In this document: in pieces, positions 1 to 7,501 of the stretch
Layout: each line of letters starts with the position of its first letter
Numbering within the stretch: position 1 is the first letter of the stretch
Assembly (NCBI GenBank): GCA_013393415.1
Contig: JABXHI010000043.1
Coordinates: 1-59,291, forward strand
Length of the DNA stretch: 59,291 nucleotides
DNA from: Micrococcaceae bacterium
Lineage (GTDB): Bacteria; Actinomycetota; Actinomycetes; Actinomycetales; Micrococcaceae
Direction of reading: 5' to 3'
Notes under the pieces: model-generated
Database searches by the model: none
What the model was told of the DNA's origin: nothing
The model's input: only the letters and a program-made list of their open reading frames with translations
Program-made: the position numbers and the translations under genes

Positions 1-262
1 ACATCACATTTGGGTTTTCTTCCAGCAAGAGTCACTCACATAGACTGCTGCCTATGACGATCTGCGTTTTACCGCATGACAGCAGGCGACTCGGCAGATA
101 AAAAGCACACGTTTTGTCCTTTAAGCCAGGGTTATGCCCGTAGTCCCATCTGTAAATGGTGCGAACTGTTGGGAATCAGATGAGTTAAACTGACCACTTT
201 CATTGAAGCAACACATCATGGATTCGGCATTACGGCTCACAATATAGCAGGGCTGACCGTGG

Positions 263-871
263 TTACGCTGGTCGTCGCCAAACGAGGGCGTACCGAAACA
301 GAGGAAGGCGCCTCCACTCACTTCCAGGCAGAGTGGCCCTTGCGATCCGTCTGGCTTCGGCATAGGTGTGCGGGAACTGCATTTCGACGGGTGCTGAGTG
401 CTGCCAGTAGCCGTACTTGCGTGGAAGTGCCCTGTGCTGGACGGCGCCAAGCAAGTCGATGGTGTAGTCGCTCAGCGTGCTGCTCCGAGCACAACCGATG
501 ACGACGAGGACTCCGCCCGGTACCGTCAGGGCTGCAAGTCTGTTCAAGGTTGCCGTGAGGTCGGGAAGATGATGAACGGTGGCGATCGAAGCGACAAGAT
601 CAAAGTGACTCTCCGGCAGTGCAAGCTGCATGACGTCGCCGATGAGCCAAGTGATGTCCGAGCATTGTTCACGAGCCCGGGCGAGCACGTTGGAATCGAT
701 GTCAATTCCCGTGACATCCGGGATAGACTCACGCAACGCGTGTGCCAGCAAACCGCCCCCTGTACCGATGTCGAGAGCAGTCCCAGCCCCCTTCGGCATA
801 GCACTCAGCACGAGGCGATCGTAATAAGTATTATGGTTCCAACGCTTTGCTGTGTTGTCTGCCCCTGCCAT
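263..871 (-). CDS. Class I SAM-dependent methyltransferase
   Basis: A 202-residue cytosolic protein with a Rossmann-type methyltransferase fold. Motif I, LDIGTGGG, lies at residues 33-40, followed by an acidic GIDID strand and the post-I segment DVMQLALPESHFDLVAS, which places it in the Methyltransf_11/25 group that methylates small molecules. The ATG is preceded by AGGAAGAG four bases upstream, supporting this start. The substrate cannot be read from the sequence. It overlaps a possible acetyltransferase remnant at its 5' end and sits in a patch of broken and accessory genes, so it may be accessory itself. The methyltransferase class is secure; the exact role is unknown. Confidence 0.85.
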   Translation of the reverse strand: MAGADNTAKRWNHNTYYDRLVLSAMPKGAGTALDIGTGGGLLAHALRESIPDVTGIDIDSNVLARAREQCSDITWLIGDVMQLALPESHFDLVASIATVHHLPDLTATLNRLAALTVPGGVLVVIGCARSSTLSDYTIDLLGAVQHRALPRKYGYWQHSAPVEMQFPHTYAEARRIARATLPGSEWRRLPLFRYALVWRRPA

Positions 872-1056
872 GCAACTCTTCCTGCGTTCGTCAACGCTTT
901 CGCGTTGCCGTCCCGCAAAGTTATGCCAAACCCTCCTTCATAGTCACCCTGAAGCCATCCGACAACCTTGCCATCAATCGTGGCAAGATAATCGGATTCA
1001 TGTCTGATATGCGCAAGAATCTCTCGCAGCCTATTTGCCAACTCCGTGTTCCAGCT
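805..1056 (-). pseudogene. Possible remnant of a GNAT-like acetyltransferase
   Basis: An open frame that follows a stop codon and has only a TTG as candidate start (1041). Its first 50 residues include ATIDGKVVGWLQGDYEGGFG, which has the look of the central beta strands of a GNAT acetyltransferase. The rest degenerates into unrelated sequence and overlaps the start of the downstream methyltransferase. There is no N-terminal part and no acetyl-CoA loop (Q/RxxGxG/A). I read it as a gene fragment; it could also be chance. The similarity is judged by eye only. Confidence 0.25.
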
Positions 1057-1255
1057 TTAAATAAGTTCGCGAGTTGCGGCTTCTGCTTATCAGTCAGTGA
1101 TTAAGTAGTAGCTACGAAGTTCTATAATTTCTATTATTCCCCCGAATGCACCCAACACTTCGGACAGACCTGAGAAACGCAGAGAAGCCTAAGATCTATT
1201 TTCATGAGGGCCGTATATTGCGCTTCTATCACTATGGAGTCGAGCTTGGACCGGA

Positions 1256-1558
1256 TTATGCGATGGCTTCGAAGTGCAAACGAAGACCGAGAGCTCGAGC
1301 AACCTTCACCACAGTGGCCAGGCTCGGATTGCCATCAGCGGAGAGCGCTTTATACAGCCCCTCACGACTCATACCAGCTTGTCGGGCAATCTCGCTAAAG
1401 TTTCGTGATCGAGCAATAGCACCGAGGGCCCGCGCGATCACACTTGGATCATCGTCACCTTCTTCAATGATTGCCTCCAGGTACGCTGCAACGTCTTCGA
1501 CAGAATTTAAGTAGTCAGCCGTATCAAATGGAGCAAAAGTTTCTACACCATTACTCAT
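1256..1558 (-). CDS. HI1420-family antitoxin (helix-turn-helix)
   Basis: A 100-residue DNA-binding antitoxin of the putative addiction module antidote family (HI1420/HigA-like). The N-terminal segment FDTADYLNSVEDVAAYLEAI is typical of the family, and a helix-turn-helix occupies about residues 49-73 (FSEIARQAGMSREGLYKALS). A longer frame exists upstream, but this ATG has AAGGAGGA at ideal spacing and its ATGA overlaps the stop of the toxin gene, which indicates translational coupling. Proteins of this family neutralise a Gp49-like RelE toxin and repress their own promoter; a candidate operator lies at 1865-1883. Confidence 0.88.
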   Translation of the reverse strand: MSNGVETFAPFDTADYLNSVEDVAAYLEAIIEEGDDDPSVIARALGAIARSRNFSEIARQAGMSREGLYKALSADGNPSLATVVKVARALGLRLHFEAIA

Positions 1559-1869
1559 CGTGATCCTCCTTGCGCTTGTTTCCAAGTGTCAGCAACACTA
1601 TGAGCAGTCGTTATATCTGCGCTCTGTGTCGACTTGTCCCCTCCTGCTAGCAACAAAATCAACTGATCGTCTTCTTGCAAAAAGTAGACTCTGTAGCCTG
1701 GACCATAACGAATCCGTAATTCAGAGACCCCACCACCGAACGGTTTTACATCACCGGGATTCCCTGCGACCAGTCGTTCAACCCTGACGAGGATTCGGGC
1801 AACAGCGTGGCGATCCTTCAGCTTTCTCAGCCATCGTTCAAATATCGCCGACCTGACAACCTCAACTAT
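1555..1869 (-). CDS. Gp49/HigB-like RelE-superfamily toxin, no canonical start codon
   Basis: A 104-codon frame read directly from the minus strand. It contains FERWLRKLKDRHAVARI, NPGDVKPFGGGVSELRI, GPGYRVYF and LLLAGGDKSTQSADI, the full signature of the phage-derived Gp49-like toxin family (PF05973), whose members cleave mRNA at the ribosome. Its TGA overlaps the ATG of the antitoxin. The frame opens after a TGA, and the codon where translation should begin is ATA (1867-1869); no ATG, GTG or TTG lies before the first conserved segment. Either ATA is used, or the start was lost by mutation or base error and the toxin is silent. Family assignment is strong; expression is doubtful. Confidence 0.75.
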   Translation of the reverse strand: MVEVVRSAIFERWLRKLKDRHAVARILVRVERLVAGNPGDVKPFGGGVSELRIRYGPGYRVYFLQEDDQLILLLAGGDKSTQSADITTAHSVADTWKQAQGGSR

Positions 1870-1883
1870 ATGTCAACTATAGT
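1865..1883. promoter_or_regulatory. Candidate toxin-antitoxin operator
   Basis: On the minus strand this reads ACTATAGTTGACATATAGT: two perfect inverted 6-base arms (ACTATA/TATAGT) around a 7-base centre. Its position over the first codons of the toxin matches where HigA/HI1420-type antitoxins autorepress. The function is inferred. Confidence 0.5.
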
Positions 1884-1905
1884 TCACGCCCGAGAAAGCT
1901 TGCAA
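1876..1905 (-). promoter_or_regulatory. Candidate promoter of the toxin-antitoxin operon
   Basis: TTGCAA (1900-1905) and TATAGT (1876-1881) are separated by 18 bases on the minus strand. The -10 element overlaps the candidate operator, and transcription would begin close to the ATA codon of the toxin, giving a leaderless or nearly leaderless message. This is inferred from spacing and position only. Confidence 0.35.
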
Positions 1906-1954
1906 GGTCCGGCACAGCAATTTGAAGACAATCTCTGGCGAACTATCGAAGAAC

Positions 1955-1998
1955 AGATAATCAGTAGGCTGCCGGTTCGAGTCCGGCGGGGAGTACCA
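1955..1998 (+). other. tRNA 3'-end fragment (possible integration scar)
   Basis: Positions 1971-1987 form a complete T-arm: GCCGG stem, TTCGAGT loop, CCGGC stem. A seven-base acceptor strand GGGGAGT, discriminator A and encoded CCA follow (1988-1998). The preceding bases (from 1955, GATAATCAGTAGGCT) resemble the 3' side of an anticodon arm plus variable region. No matching 5' acceptor strand (expected near ACTCCCC) or D-arm occurs upstream, so this is not a working tRNA gene. Integrases leave such 3' ends as attachment sites, and it lies between two antitoxin loci. The tRNA identity is undetermined. Confidence 0.5.
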
Positions 1999-2291
1999 TA
2001 CACCCTCGTGCTGCACTCCAGTGCGATGGCATTTTTTCTTCAGACAGCTGTTATCCGACGCAGGATACGTCCATGCTAAAGGCGCTATACAATGAGCGGT
2101 CGAGGCTACGTCAGGACTGCTTTGACCGGAAAAAGCTGGAAAGCCTAGGTTGGGTCAGGTCGCCGAATTGCGTTCCATTACTGAGACACAGATATAGGCC
2201 CATCGACCGTAAAGAGATGGGCTGCCCTGTGTTTTTCGGACACCTGATGCGCGCACTAGTTTTTAGCGCGTACGAGTTGGACAATGAAGTC

Positions 2292-2534
2292 ATGACTTCC
2301 ATCAGCCAGTCCGAGTTTCGCAATCATCAAAGTGACTACATTGCTGCGGCGCAGCGATCCCCCGTCGAGATTACTGCTCGCGGGACGAACCGCCGGGCGG
2401 TGATTGTCTCACCGGAATTTTACGACCGGGCCATTGAAGCACTAGAGAACCAAATTGACATCGAAGGCGCGAAAACGGCTCGCCAGGAAGAACGAATTTC
2501 GCATGATGAGCTGATGATGGAGCTAGATAGATAA
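2292..2534 (+). CDS. Phd/YefM-family antitoxin, orphan
   Basis: An 80-residue antitoxin. MTSISQSEFRNHQSDYIAAA followed by PVEITARGTNRRAVIVSPEFYDR is the conserved DNA-binding N-terminal domain of the Phd/YefM family; the C-terminal 30 residues form the expected acidic, disordered toxin-binding tail. The frame extends upstream to 2073, but conservation begins at this ATG. No RelE, YoeB or Doc toxin frame follows within the next 150 bases, so the gene is an orphan, either a relic or a regulator. No strong ribosome-binding site is visible. Confidence 0.8.
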   Translation: MTSISQSEFRNHQSDYIAAAQRSPVEITARGTNRRAVIVSPEFYDRAIEALENQIDIEGAKTARQEERISHDELMMELDR

Positions 2535-2690
2535 GTTCACCAAACTTCACCTAGTTTACTCAGTCATACGAACCCTTCCGCGGCAAAAGCCCCACAAAAG
2601 ATCCACTTCTCAGAACACAAACGACTTCTACAAGTCATATCGGAGAGGGCCTTCTCAACACCAGTCACCAAAGTTTAGGCAGGATAATAG

Positions 2691-3049
2691 ATGAGCACTG
2701 AGCAGGATGTACGTCAGCTCGCGACGGCATTACCCGAAGTTATTGAAAAGACCTCGTACGGAAAACCGGCGTTCTATGTCGCCGGGCAAATTTTGGCGCG
2801 GATGCATGAACAATCCGACGTCCTGGTGTGTTGGCGTCCGAGTATGGAGCATCGCCAAGAACCACTCGATGCAGATCCCGAAAAGTTGTCACTACCGAGC
2901 ATTATCACGGCCATGTCAGCGTACTGATTCGGCTCGATCATGTTGCCATTGATGAGCTGGCGGAGCTACTCACGGAAGCCTGGGAATCGCGAGCGCCGAA
3001 CCGGCTGAGTGACAAAGAGGGCCTACCGCAGCGGGAATCTACGACATAA
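2691..3049 (+). pseudogene. MmcQ/YjbR-family protein, frameshifted
   Basis: The first frame encodes ATALPEVIEKTSYGKPAFYV and ARMHEQSDVLVCW, the start of the MmcQ/YjbR family (PF04237, a small DNA-binding-like fold). After DPEKL (codon ending near 2885) the match moves to another frame, continuing as VTTEHYHGHVSVLIRLDHVA and ELAELLTEAWESRAPNRL to 3049. Deleting one base near 2886-2888 explains the break. The two halves together give about 119 residues, the usual family length, so this is either a recent mutation or a base-calling error. Nothing else in the frame is damaged. Confidence 0.8.
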
Positions 3050-3085
3050 ACTGACGGCATCCAGCCTTCCGAACAGGAGACCGTC

Positions 3086-3508
3086 ATGTCGCACTCACTG
3101 GCCACGTATGTAGCACTTCCCGGTACAACCGCAGAGGCAATGGAACACTGGCACGAGGTGTTCGGAGGCGAGCTCAACATCCTGCGCTATGGCGATACGC
3201 CCATGGAGGGTCTGCCCTTTGAGCCCGATCCCCAAGCCGTCGCACATTCGACGCTAGTACTACCCGCTGGCGTTATTGCAGGCGGGGATGCAATGGATGA
3301 TGGCAAAGACTACCCGCTACAAGGCACTGCGTATTCACTCTTGTATACCGTGGACACCCCAGATGAAGCACGGACCTACATTGACAAGCTTGTCGATGGC
3401 GGCGGTTCCATCGGCATGCCGTTCGAACAAGCTCCGTGGGGTGACTGGTACGGTCAGATCTTTGATCGGTTCGGTGTGATGTGGGCATTTTCTTGCGAAA
3501 CGGACTAG
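3086..3508 (+). CDS. VOC-family (PhnB/glyoxalase-like) protein
   Basis: A 140-residue protein of the vicinal oxygen chelate superfamily, PhnB-like subgroup (3-demethylubiquinone-9 3-methyltransferase-like). It shows two beta-alpha-beta-beta-beta repeats: ATYVALPGTTAEAMEHWHEVFGG at the start, and YTVDTPDEARTYIDKLVDGG with PFEQAPWGDWYGQIFDRFGV in the second half. The ATG follows AGGAGA at good spacing. PhnB-like proteins often lack known activity; the reaction cannot be named. It stands alone, convergent with the next gene. Confidence 0.85.
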   Translation: MSHSLATYVALPGTTAEAMEHWHEVFGGELNILRYGDTPMEGLPFEPDPQAVAHSTLVLPAGVIAGGDAMDDGKDYPLQGTAYSLLYTVDTPDEARTYIDKLVDGGGSIGMPFEQAPWGDWYGQIFDRFGVMWAFSCETD

Positions 3509-3542
3509 CCCTCGCCAACCTTTCACCAGTGGGCCCCGTAAT

Positions 3543-4187
3543 TTAGCGAGCGACGGTCACGAACTGTCGAAACGTCACAGGATTCTCCAGCTGTTGAACT
3601 ATACAATCTGCGACATCTGCCCGTCGGGCAAACACTGCGCCCGGCAGGTGGTTGTCGAAAGCAACCCGGTAGTGCCCACGTGCCTGGTTCAATAACTGCG
3701 GTGCTCGCACGACCGTCCACTCCAAGCGGCTGGCGACCATTTTTCCTTCCATCAGCCGCAGATCGCGCAGACTCCCACGGAGAAAACCCAAAACGAGCGG
3801 ACGAGCAATGCGCCGCATGAGCACGCCATCGCCCTTAGCGTTGCCAAAATCTACGGCACTCATGGCAATGAGCCGCCGGACGCCCGCTGCGCTCATCGCG
3901 TCGATAATGCTCCCCATCGCATCCGAACACACCGTTGTGGCACGCATGGGAAAACCGCGAGCGCCAAGCGTTGAGACCACCGCATCGGCACCCTCAATAT
4001 AAGGTGTAATGTTCGGTGGATTCATGACATCGGCGGCCGCGATGCTCAGCTGTCCTGGTGCCGTGGTCTCATCAGCAAACGAACCCGTGTTGCGCACTAT
4101 CGCTGTGACGTGGTGACCTGCAGCGAGGGCTTGGTCCACGACGTGATGGCCGGTGCGTCCGCTGGCTCCGAAGATGGTGATTCGCAT
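3543..4187 (-). CDS. NAD(P)H-binding SDR-family protein (NmrA/YwnB-like)
   Basis: A 214-residue atypical short-chain dehydrogenase. MRITIFGASGRTGHHVVDQAL carries the N-terminal dinucleotide-binding motif GxxGxxG, and DAVVSTLGARG and RLIAMSAVDFG are typical of the NAD(P)H-binding group PF13460. The usual active-site YxxxK is not evident, as is common in this group, where members act as redox sensors or reductases of unknown substrate. It is transcribed away from the osmoprotectant operon. Confidence 0.85.
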   Translation of the reverse strand: MRITIFGASGRTGHHVVDQALAAGHHVTAIVRNTGSFADETTAPGQLSIAAADVMNPPNITPYIEGADAVVSTLGARGFPMRATTVCSDAMGSIIDAMSAAGVRRLIAMSAVDFGNAKGDGVLMRRIARPLVLGFLRGSLRDLRLMEGKMVASRLEWTVVRAPQLLNQARGHYRVAFDNHLPGAVFARRADVADCIVQQLENPVTFRQFVTVAR

Positions 4188-4347
4188 GCTCGATCCCCGT
4201 CACTATATCGTTCATGGTCTGCTGGTCACAGTATAAAAGTGTGTGCCTTCATGAGAAGTACTGATGGGAAAAGACCACGTCTCACGGAGAGTGTTCCTCA
4301 CGCGATAGCATCGAAAGAGTCTGTTGTCCTCTCGAGGAAAGTTGCAC

Positions 4348-5184
4348 ATGATTTCATTTGAATCGGTCACGAAAACCTATCCGGGACCGCGACGTGCCGC
4401 ACACGAGGTGGTGGCGGTCCAGGACACGAGTTTCACCGTGGAGACCGGGACGATTACGGTACTGGCCGGTTCATCGGGATGCGGCAAGACCACCCTGTTG
4501 CGCATGGTCAATCGGATGGTCACGCCCACGTCTGGGACTATACGGATCGACGGGGATGATATTGCCGAGTTGGACCCGGTGAAGTTGCGACGCAGCATCG
4601 GCTACGTGATGCAACATGCCGGACTGCTGCCGCATAAGACCGTCGCCGAAAATATTGCCGTGGTCCCGCGGCTCAACGGTGCAACAAAAGCGACGGCCCG
4701 GGATGCCGTTGGCCGGATGTTGGAGCTCGTCGAATTGCCCGCCGATATGGGCGGACGCTATCCGGCAGAACTCTCCGGAGGTCAAGCACAACGTGTCGGG
4801 GTTGCCCGAGCCTTGGCTGACGAGCCCAATATCTTGTTGATGGATGAACCCTTCGGTGCCGTCGACCCGCTCGTGCGTGCAGGGTTGCAGCAACAGCTAC
4901 TCGATATTCAGCCCGAACTGGACACCACCATGCTCTTCGTGACCCACGATATGAACGAGGCACTGCGCTTGGGCCACGAGATCATTCTGCTGGCAGAACA
5001 CGGCCGGATCGTGCAGCAAGACTCCCCCGGCCAGCTCGTCGCCGAGCCGGCGAATGCCTTTGTCGAGGACTTTCTCGGGCTCAACGGCATGGACCAGAAC
5101 CTACGGACGCGCATCACCGAGGACGGTCGCACCCTGGTGGTGGATTCCCTGGGTCGTCCGGCAGGCTTCTTGGAGCAAACATGA
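4348..5184 (+). CDS. Osmoprotectant (glycine betaine/choline-type) ABC transporter ATPase
   Basis: ATP-binding subunit of a QAT-family importer (OpuCA/ProV-like). Walker A GSSGCGKTT is at residues 41-49, then the Q-loop region YVMQHAGLLPH, signature ELSGGQAQRVGVARAL and Walker B ILLMDEPFGAVDP. At 278 residues it ends soon after the nucleotide-binding domain, so the tandem CBS domains found in OpuCA are missing. A TTG lies 24 bases upstream, but this ATG has GAGGAAA seven bases before it. Its stop overlaps the next gene by four bases. The four genes form one operon that probably imports compatible solutes under salt stress. Confidence 0.9.
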   Translation: MISFESVTKTYPGPRRAAHEVVAVQDTSFTVETGTITVLAGSSGCGKTTLLRMVNRMVTPTSGTIRIDGDDIAELDPVKLRRSIGYVMQHAGLLPHKTVAENIAVVPRLNGATKATARDAVGRMLELVELPADMGGRYPAELSGGQAQRVGVARALADEPNILLMDEPFGAVDPLVRAGLQQQLLDIQPELDTTMLFVTHDMNEALRLGHEIILLAEHGRIVQQDSPGQLVAEPANAFVEDFLGLNGMDQNLRTRITEDGRTLVVDSLGRPAGFLEQT

Positions 5185-5819
5185 CGTGGGTGCTCGAAAA
5201 TCTCGATGTCATACTGCGAGCGCTCGGGTGGCATATTGTGCTGAGCGTGCCGGCGATTGTTGCCGCGTTGTTGTGTTCAATTCCATTGGGCTGGTTGGCG
5301 CACAGGCTGCCGCGTTTGTCGGGACCGATTATCACCGGTTCGGGCCTGCTCTTTGCTATCCCGTCGTTGCCATTGTTGATCATCCTGCCCGTCATCACCG
5401 GGGCTGGACTTCGTGACGGAGTCAACGTGGTCATTGCGCTGACCCTCTATGGGATTGCCTTGTTAGTGCGTTCGGTTGCCGATGGGTTCAATGCGATATC
5501 GTCACAGACCCGGTTGGCTGCCACGGCCCTGGGCTACTCTGCGGTGCGGCGTTTCTTTACCGTCGATCTCCCGCTGGCCGCACCGGTCATTCTCACCGGG
5601 CTTCGCGTCGTCACCGCCTCGACGATCGCCCTGTGTACGGTCGGAGCAGTCCTGGGTATCCCGTCATTGGGCACGTTATTTACCGATGGTTTCCAGCGCC
5701 AAATCGTGGCTGAAATTTTGGTCGGTATCGTCCTGACACTGGGCCTGGCCGGCGCTCTGGACGGCCTTTTACTGGTGACGGGCAAACTGCTGTTGCCCTG
5801 GCGGAAGGTGGTTGCATGA
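5181..5819 (+). CDS. Osmoprotectant ABC transporter permease 1
   Basis: A 212-residue inner-membrane permease of the OpuCB/ProW type with about five or six hydrophobic segments. The cytoplasmic EAA loop that docks on the ATPase is visible as TRLAATALGYSAVRRFFTVDLPLAAPVILTG split around residues 112-142. It overlaps the ATPase gene and the second permease gene by four bases each, so all are translationally coupled. It pairs with the next permease as a heterodimer. Confidence 0.88.
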   Translation: MTWVLENLDVILRALGWHIVLSVPAIVAALLCSIPLGWLAHRLPRLSGPIITGSGLLFAIPSLPLLIILPVITGAGLRDGVNVVIALTLYGIALLVRSVADGFNAISSQTRLAATALGYSAVRRFFTVDLPLAAPVILTGLRVVTASTIALCTVGAVLGIPSLGTLFTDGFQRQIVAEILVGIVLTLGLAGALDGLLLVTGKLLLPWRKVVA

Positions 5820-6511
5820 ACGTCATCGTCGAAACCTTCCGCTGGTTACTGCGTCCTGAAACGTGGAGCGCCGGTGGCAACGATCTGCTGACTCGTAGCT
5901 TCGAGCACCTGCAATACAGTGTGGTGGCCGTTGTGCTCGCTGCGCTGCTGGCGATTCCAACGGGTTGGTGGATTGGCCACACCGGAAGATTCTCCGGTCT
6001 CATTGTGTCGATCACCGGTGCGGCACGTGCCCTACCCACCCTCGGGCTCATCACCTTATTCGGGCTGCTGCTGGGCATTGGGGCCTTGCCCCCGATGATC
6101 GCACTGGTCATTCTGGCGATCCCGTCCGTTCTGGCGGGTACCTACTCGGGCATCAGCTCCATCGATCGTTCAGTATTGGACGCCGCCCGGGCGCAGGGGT
6201 TCACGACACCCCAGGTGGTCACACGAATCCATCTACCGCTGGGGCTAGCGATGCTGATCGGCGGGCTTCGGTCGGCTTTCATTCAGGTCATGGCTACCGC
6301 AACCCTGGCGGCCTACGTTGGCGCCGGCGGGCTCGGTCGGTTCATTTTCCTCGGGATCAACACGCAGAACACCCCGATGATGTTGGGCGCGGCCGTGTGG
6401 ATCATGGTGCTGGTCATCGTCGCTGATGCACTGTTTGGGTTAGTGCAACGAGTGGCCACGCCCGCCGGCGTTCGTCGTCTCAATGTTGTGCTGGCAAGTG
6501 CCCGTCAATAA
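5816..6511 (+). CDS. Osmoprotectant ABC transporter permease 2
   Basis: A 231-residue permease, OpuCD-like. The EAA loop appears as SVLDAARAQGFTTPQVVTRI followed by HLPLGLAMLIGGLRSAF, and the GAGGLGRFIFLGI segment is conserved in glycine betaine permeases. It has about six transmembrane segments. Order here is ATPase, permease, permease, binding protein, which differs from the OpuC order of B. subtilis, where the binding protein lies between the two permeases. Confidence 0.88.
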   Translation: MNVIVETFRWLLRPETWSAGGNDLLTRSFEHLQYSVVAVVLAALLAIPTGWWIGHTGRFSGLIVSITGAARALPTLGLITLFGLLLGIGALPPMIALVILAIPSVLAGTYSGISSIDRSVLDAARAQGFTTPQVVTRIHLPLGLAMLIGGLRSAFIQVMATATLAAYVGAGGLGRFIFLGINTQNTPMMLGAAVWIMVLVIVADALFGLVQRVATPAGVRRLNVVLASARQ

Positions 6512-6553
6512 TCCGTTGCCCTGGTCCGCGCGCTGACCGTAATGTGAACTGAT

Positions 6554-7483
6554 ATGAAATCACAGCCTGCATCATCACGTCCCGTTCTGTACTCCGTCAT
6601 CTCACTGACCTCCGCCGCGCTGTTGCTCACCGCCTGTGGTGCCAACACTGACCCACTGGAAGAGGGTGACGGTGAGACCACCGCCGGTGAAGACGCGATC
6701 GTCATCGGTTCGCAGGCGTACTATTCCAATGAGATCGTTGCAGAAATCTATGCGCAGGCACTCGAAGCAGAAGGCTTTGACGTGGAACGTGAATTCCAGA
6801 TCGGCCAGCGCGAGGTCTACATGCCAGAACTCGAAGGCGGAGAAATCGACCTGCTCCCCGAATACACGGGCAACCTGGTGCAGTACTACCAGGATGAGGC
6901 CGAAACCGGCTCACCCGAAGCAGTCCACAGTCAAGCACAAGACGTACTACCCGATGGCCTGCAAGTCCTCGACTGGGCCGAGGCGACCGACCAGGATTCC
7001 TATGTCGTGACTTCTGAGACGGCACAGGAACACGAGCTGGAGTCCATTGGTGACCTGACGAATCTCGGCGACTCCGTCACGATGGCCGCCAACTCAGAAT
7101 TTGAGGCACGTCCCTACGGGCCCGACGGCGCACAAGAACTCTACGGGGTAACCGTTGAAGTGGTGGGTGTCGAAGATTCTGGCGGGCCCCTGACCGTGAG
7201 CGCACTCGTCGACGGCGATGTGGACGTCGCCGATATTTACACGTCCTCCCCTGCAATTGCAGCAGAAGATTTGGTGATCTTAGACGACCCAGAACACCTC
7301 ATCCTGCCGCAAAACGTGGTGCCGGTTGCCAGTGAAGACCTCGACGACCAAGCCGTCGAGGTCATCAACACGGTCCAAGCAGACCTCACCGCCGATGATT
7401 TGGTCGAGTTAAACACGCGCTCGGTAGACGACCAGGCTTCTTCGGATGATGTGGCTCAAGAATGGCTCGAGAACCGAGAATAA
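6554..7483 (+). CDS. Osmoprotectant ABC transporter substrate-binding lipoprotein
   Basis: A 309-residue exported binding protein of the OpuAC/OpuCC group. The lipobox LTAC puts the lipidated cysteine at residue 28, so the mature protein is tethered to the outer face of the membrane. IVIGSQAYYSNEIVAEIYAQ, GEIDLLPEYTGNLVQYY and DVADIYTSSPAIAAEDLVIL are conserved in choline/glycine betaine binders. It begins 42 bases after the second permease and is the last gene of the operon. The ligand (betaine, choline, carnitine or proline) is not determined. Confidence 0.9.
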   Translation: MKSQPASSRPVLYSVISLTSAALLLTACGANTDPLEEGDGETTAGEDAIVIGSQAYYSNEIVAEIYAQALEAEGFDVEREFQIGQREVYMPELEGGEIDLLPEYTGNLVQYYQDEAETGSPEAVHSQAQDVLPDGLQVLDWAEATDQDSYVVTSETAQEHELESIGDLTNLGDSVTMAANSEFEARPYGPDGAQELYGVTVEVVGVEDSGGPLTVSALVDGDVDVADIYTSSPAIAAEDLVILDDPEHLILPQNVVPVASEDLDDQAVEVINTVQADLTADDLVELNTRSVDDQASSDDVAQEWLENRE

Positions 7484-7501
7484 CCTGCCTACCCGGCACG
7501 G

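Noticed and set aside
1955..1998. A complete tRNA gene
   Set aside because: No pairing 5' acceptor strand, D-arm or full anticodon stem can be built upstream.
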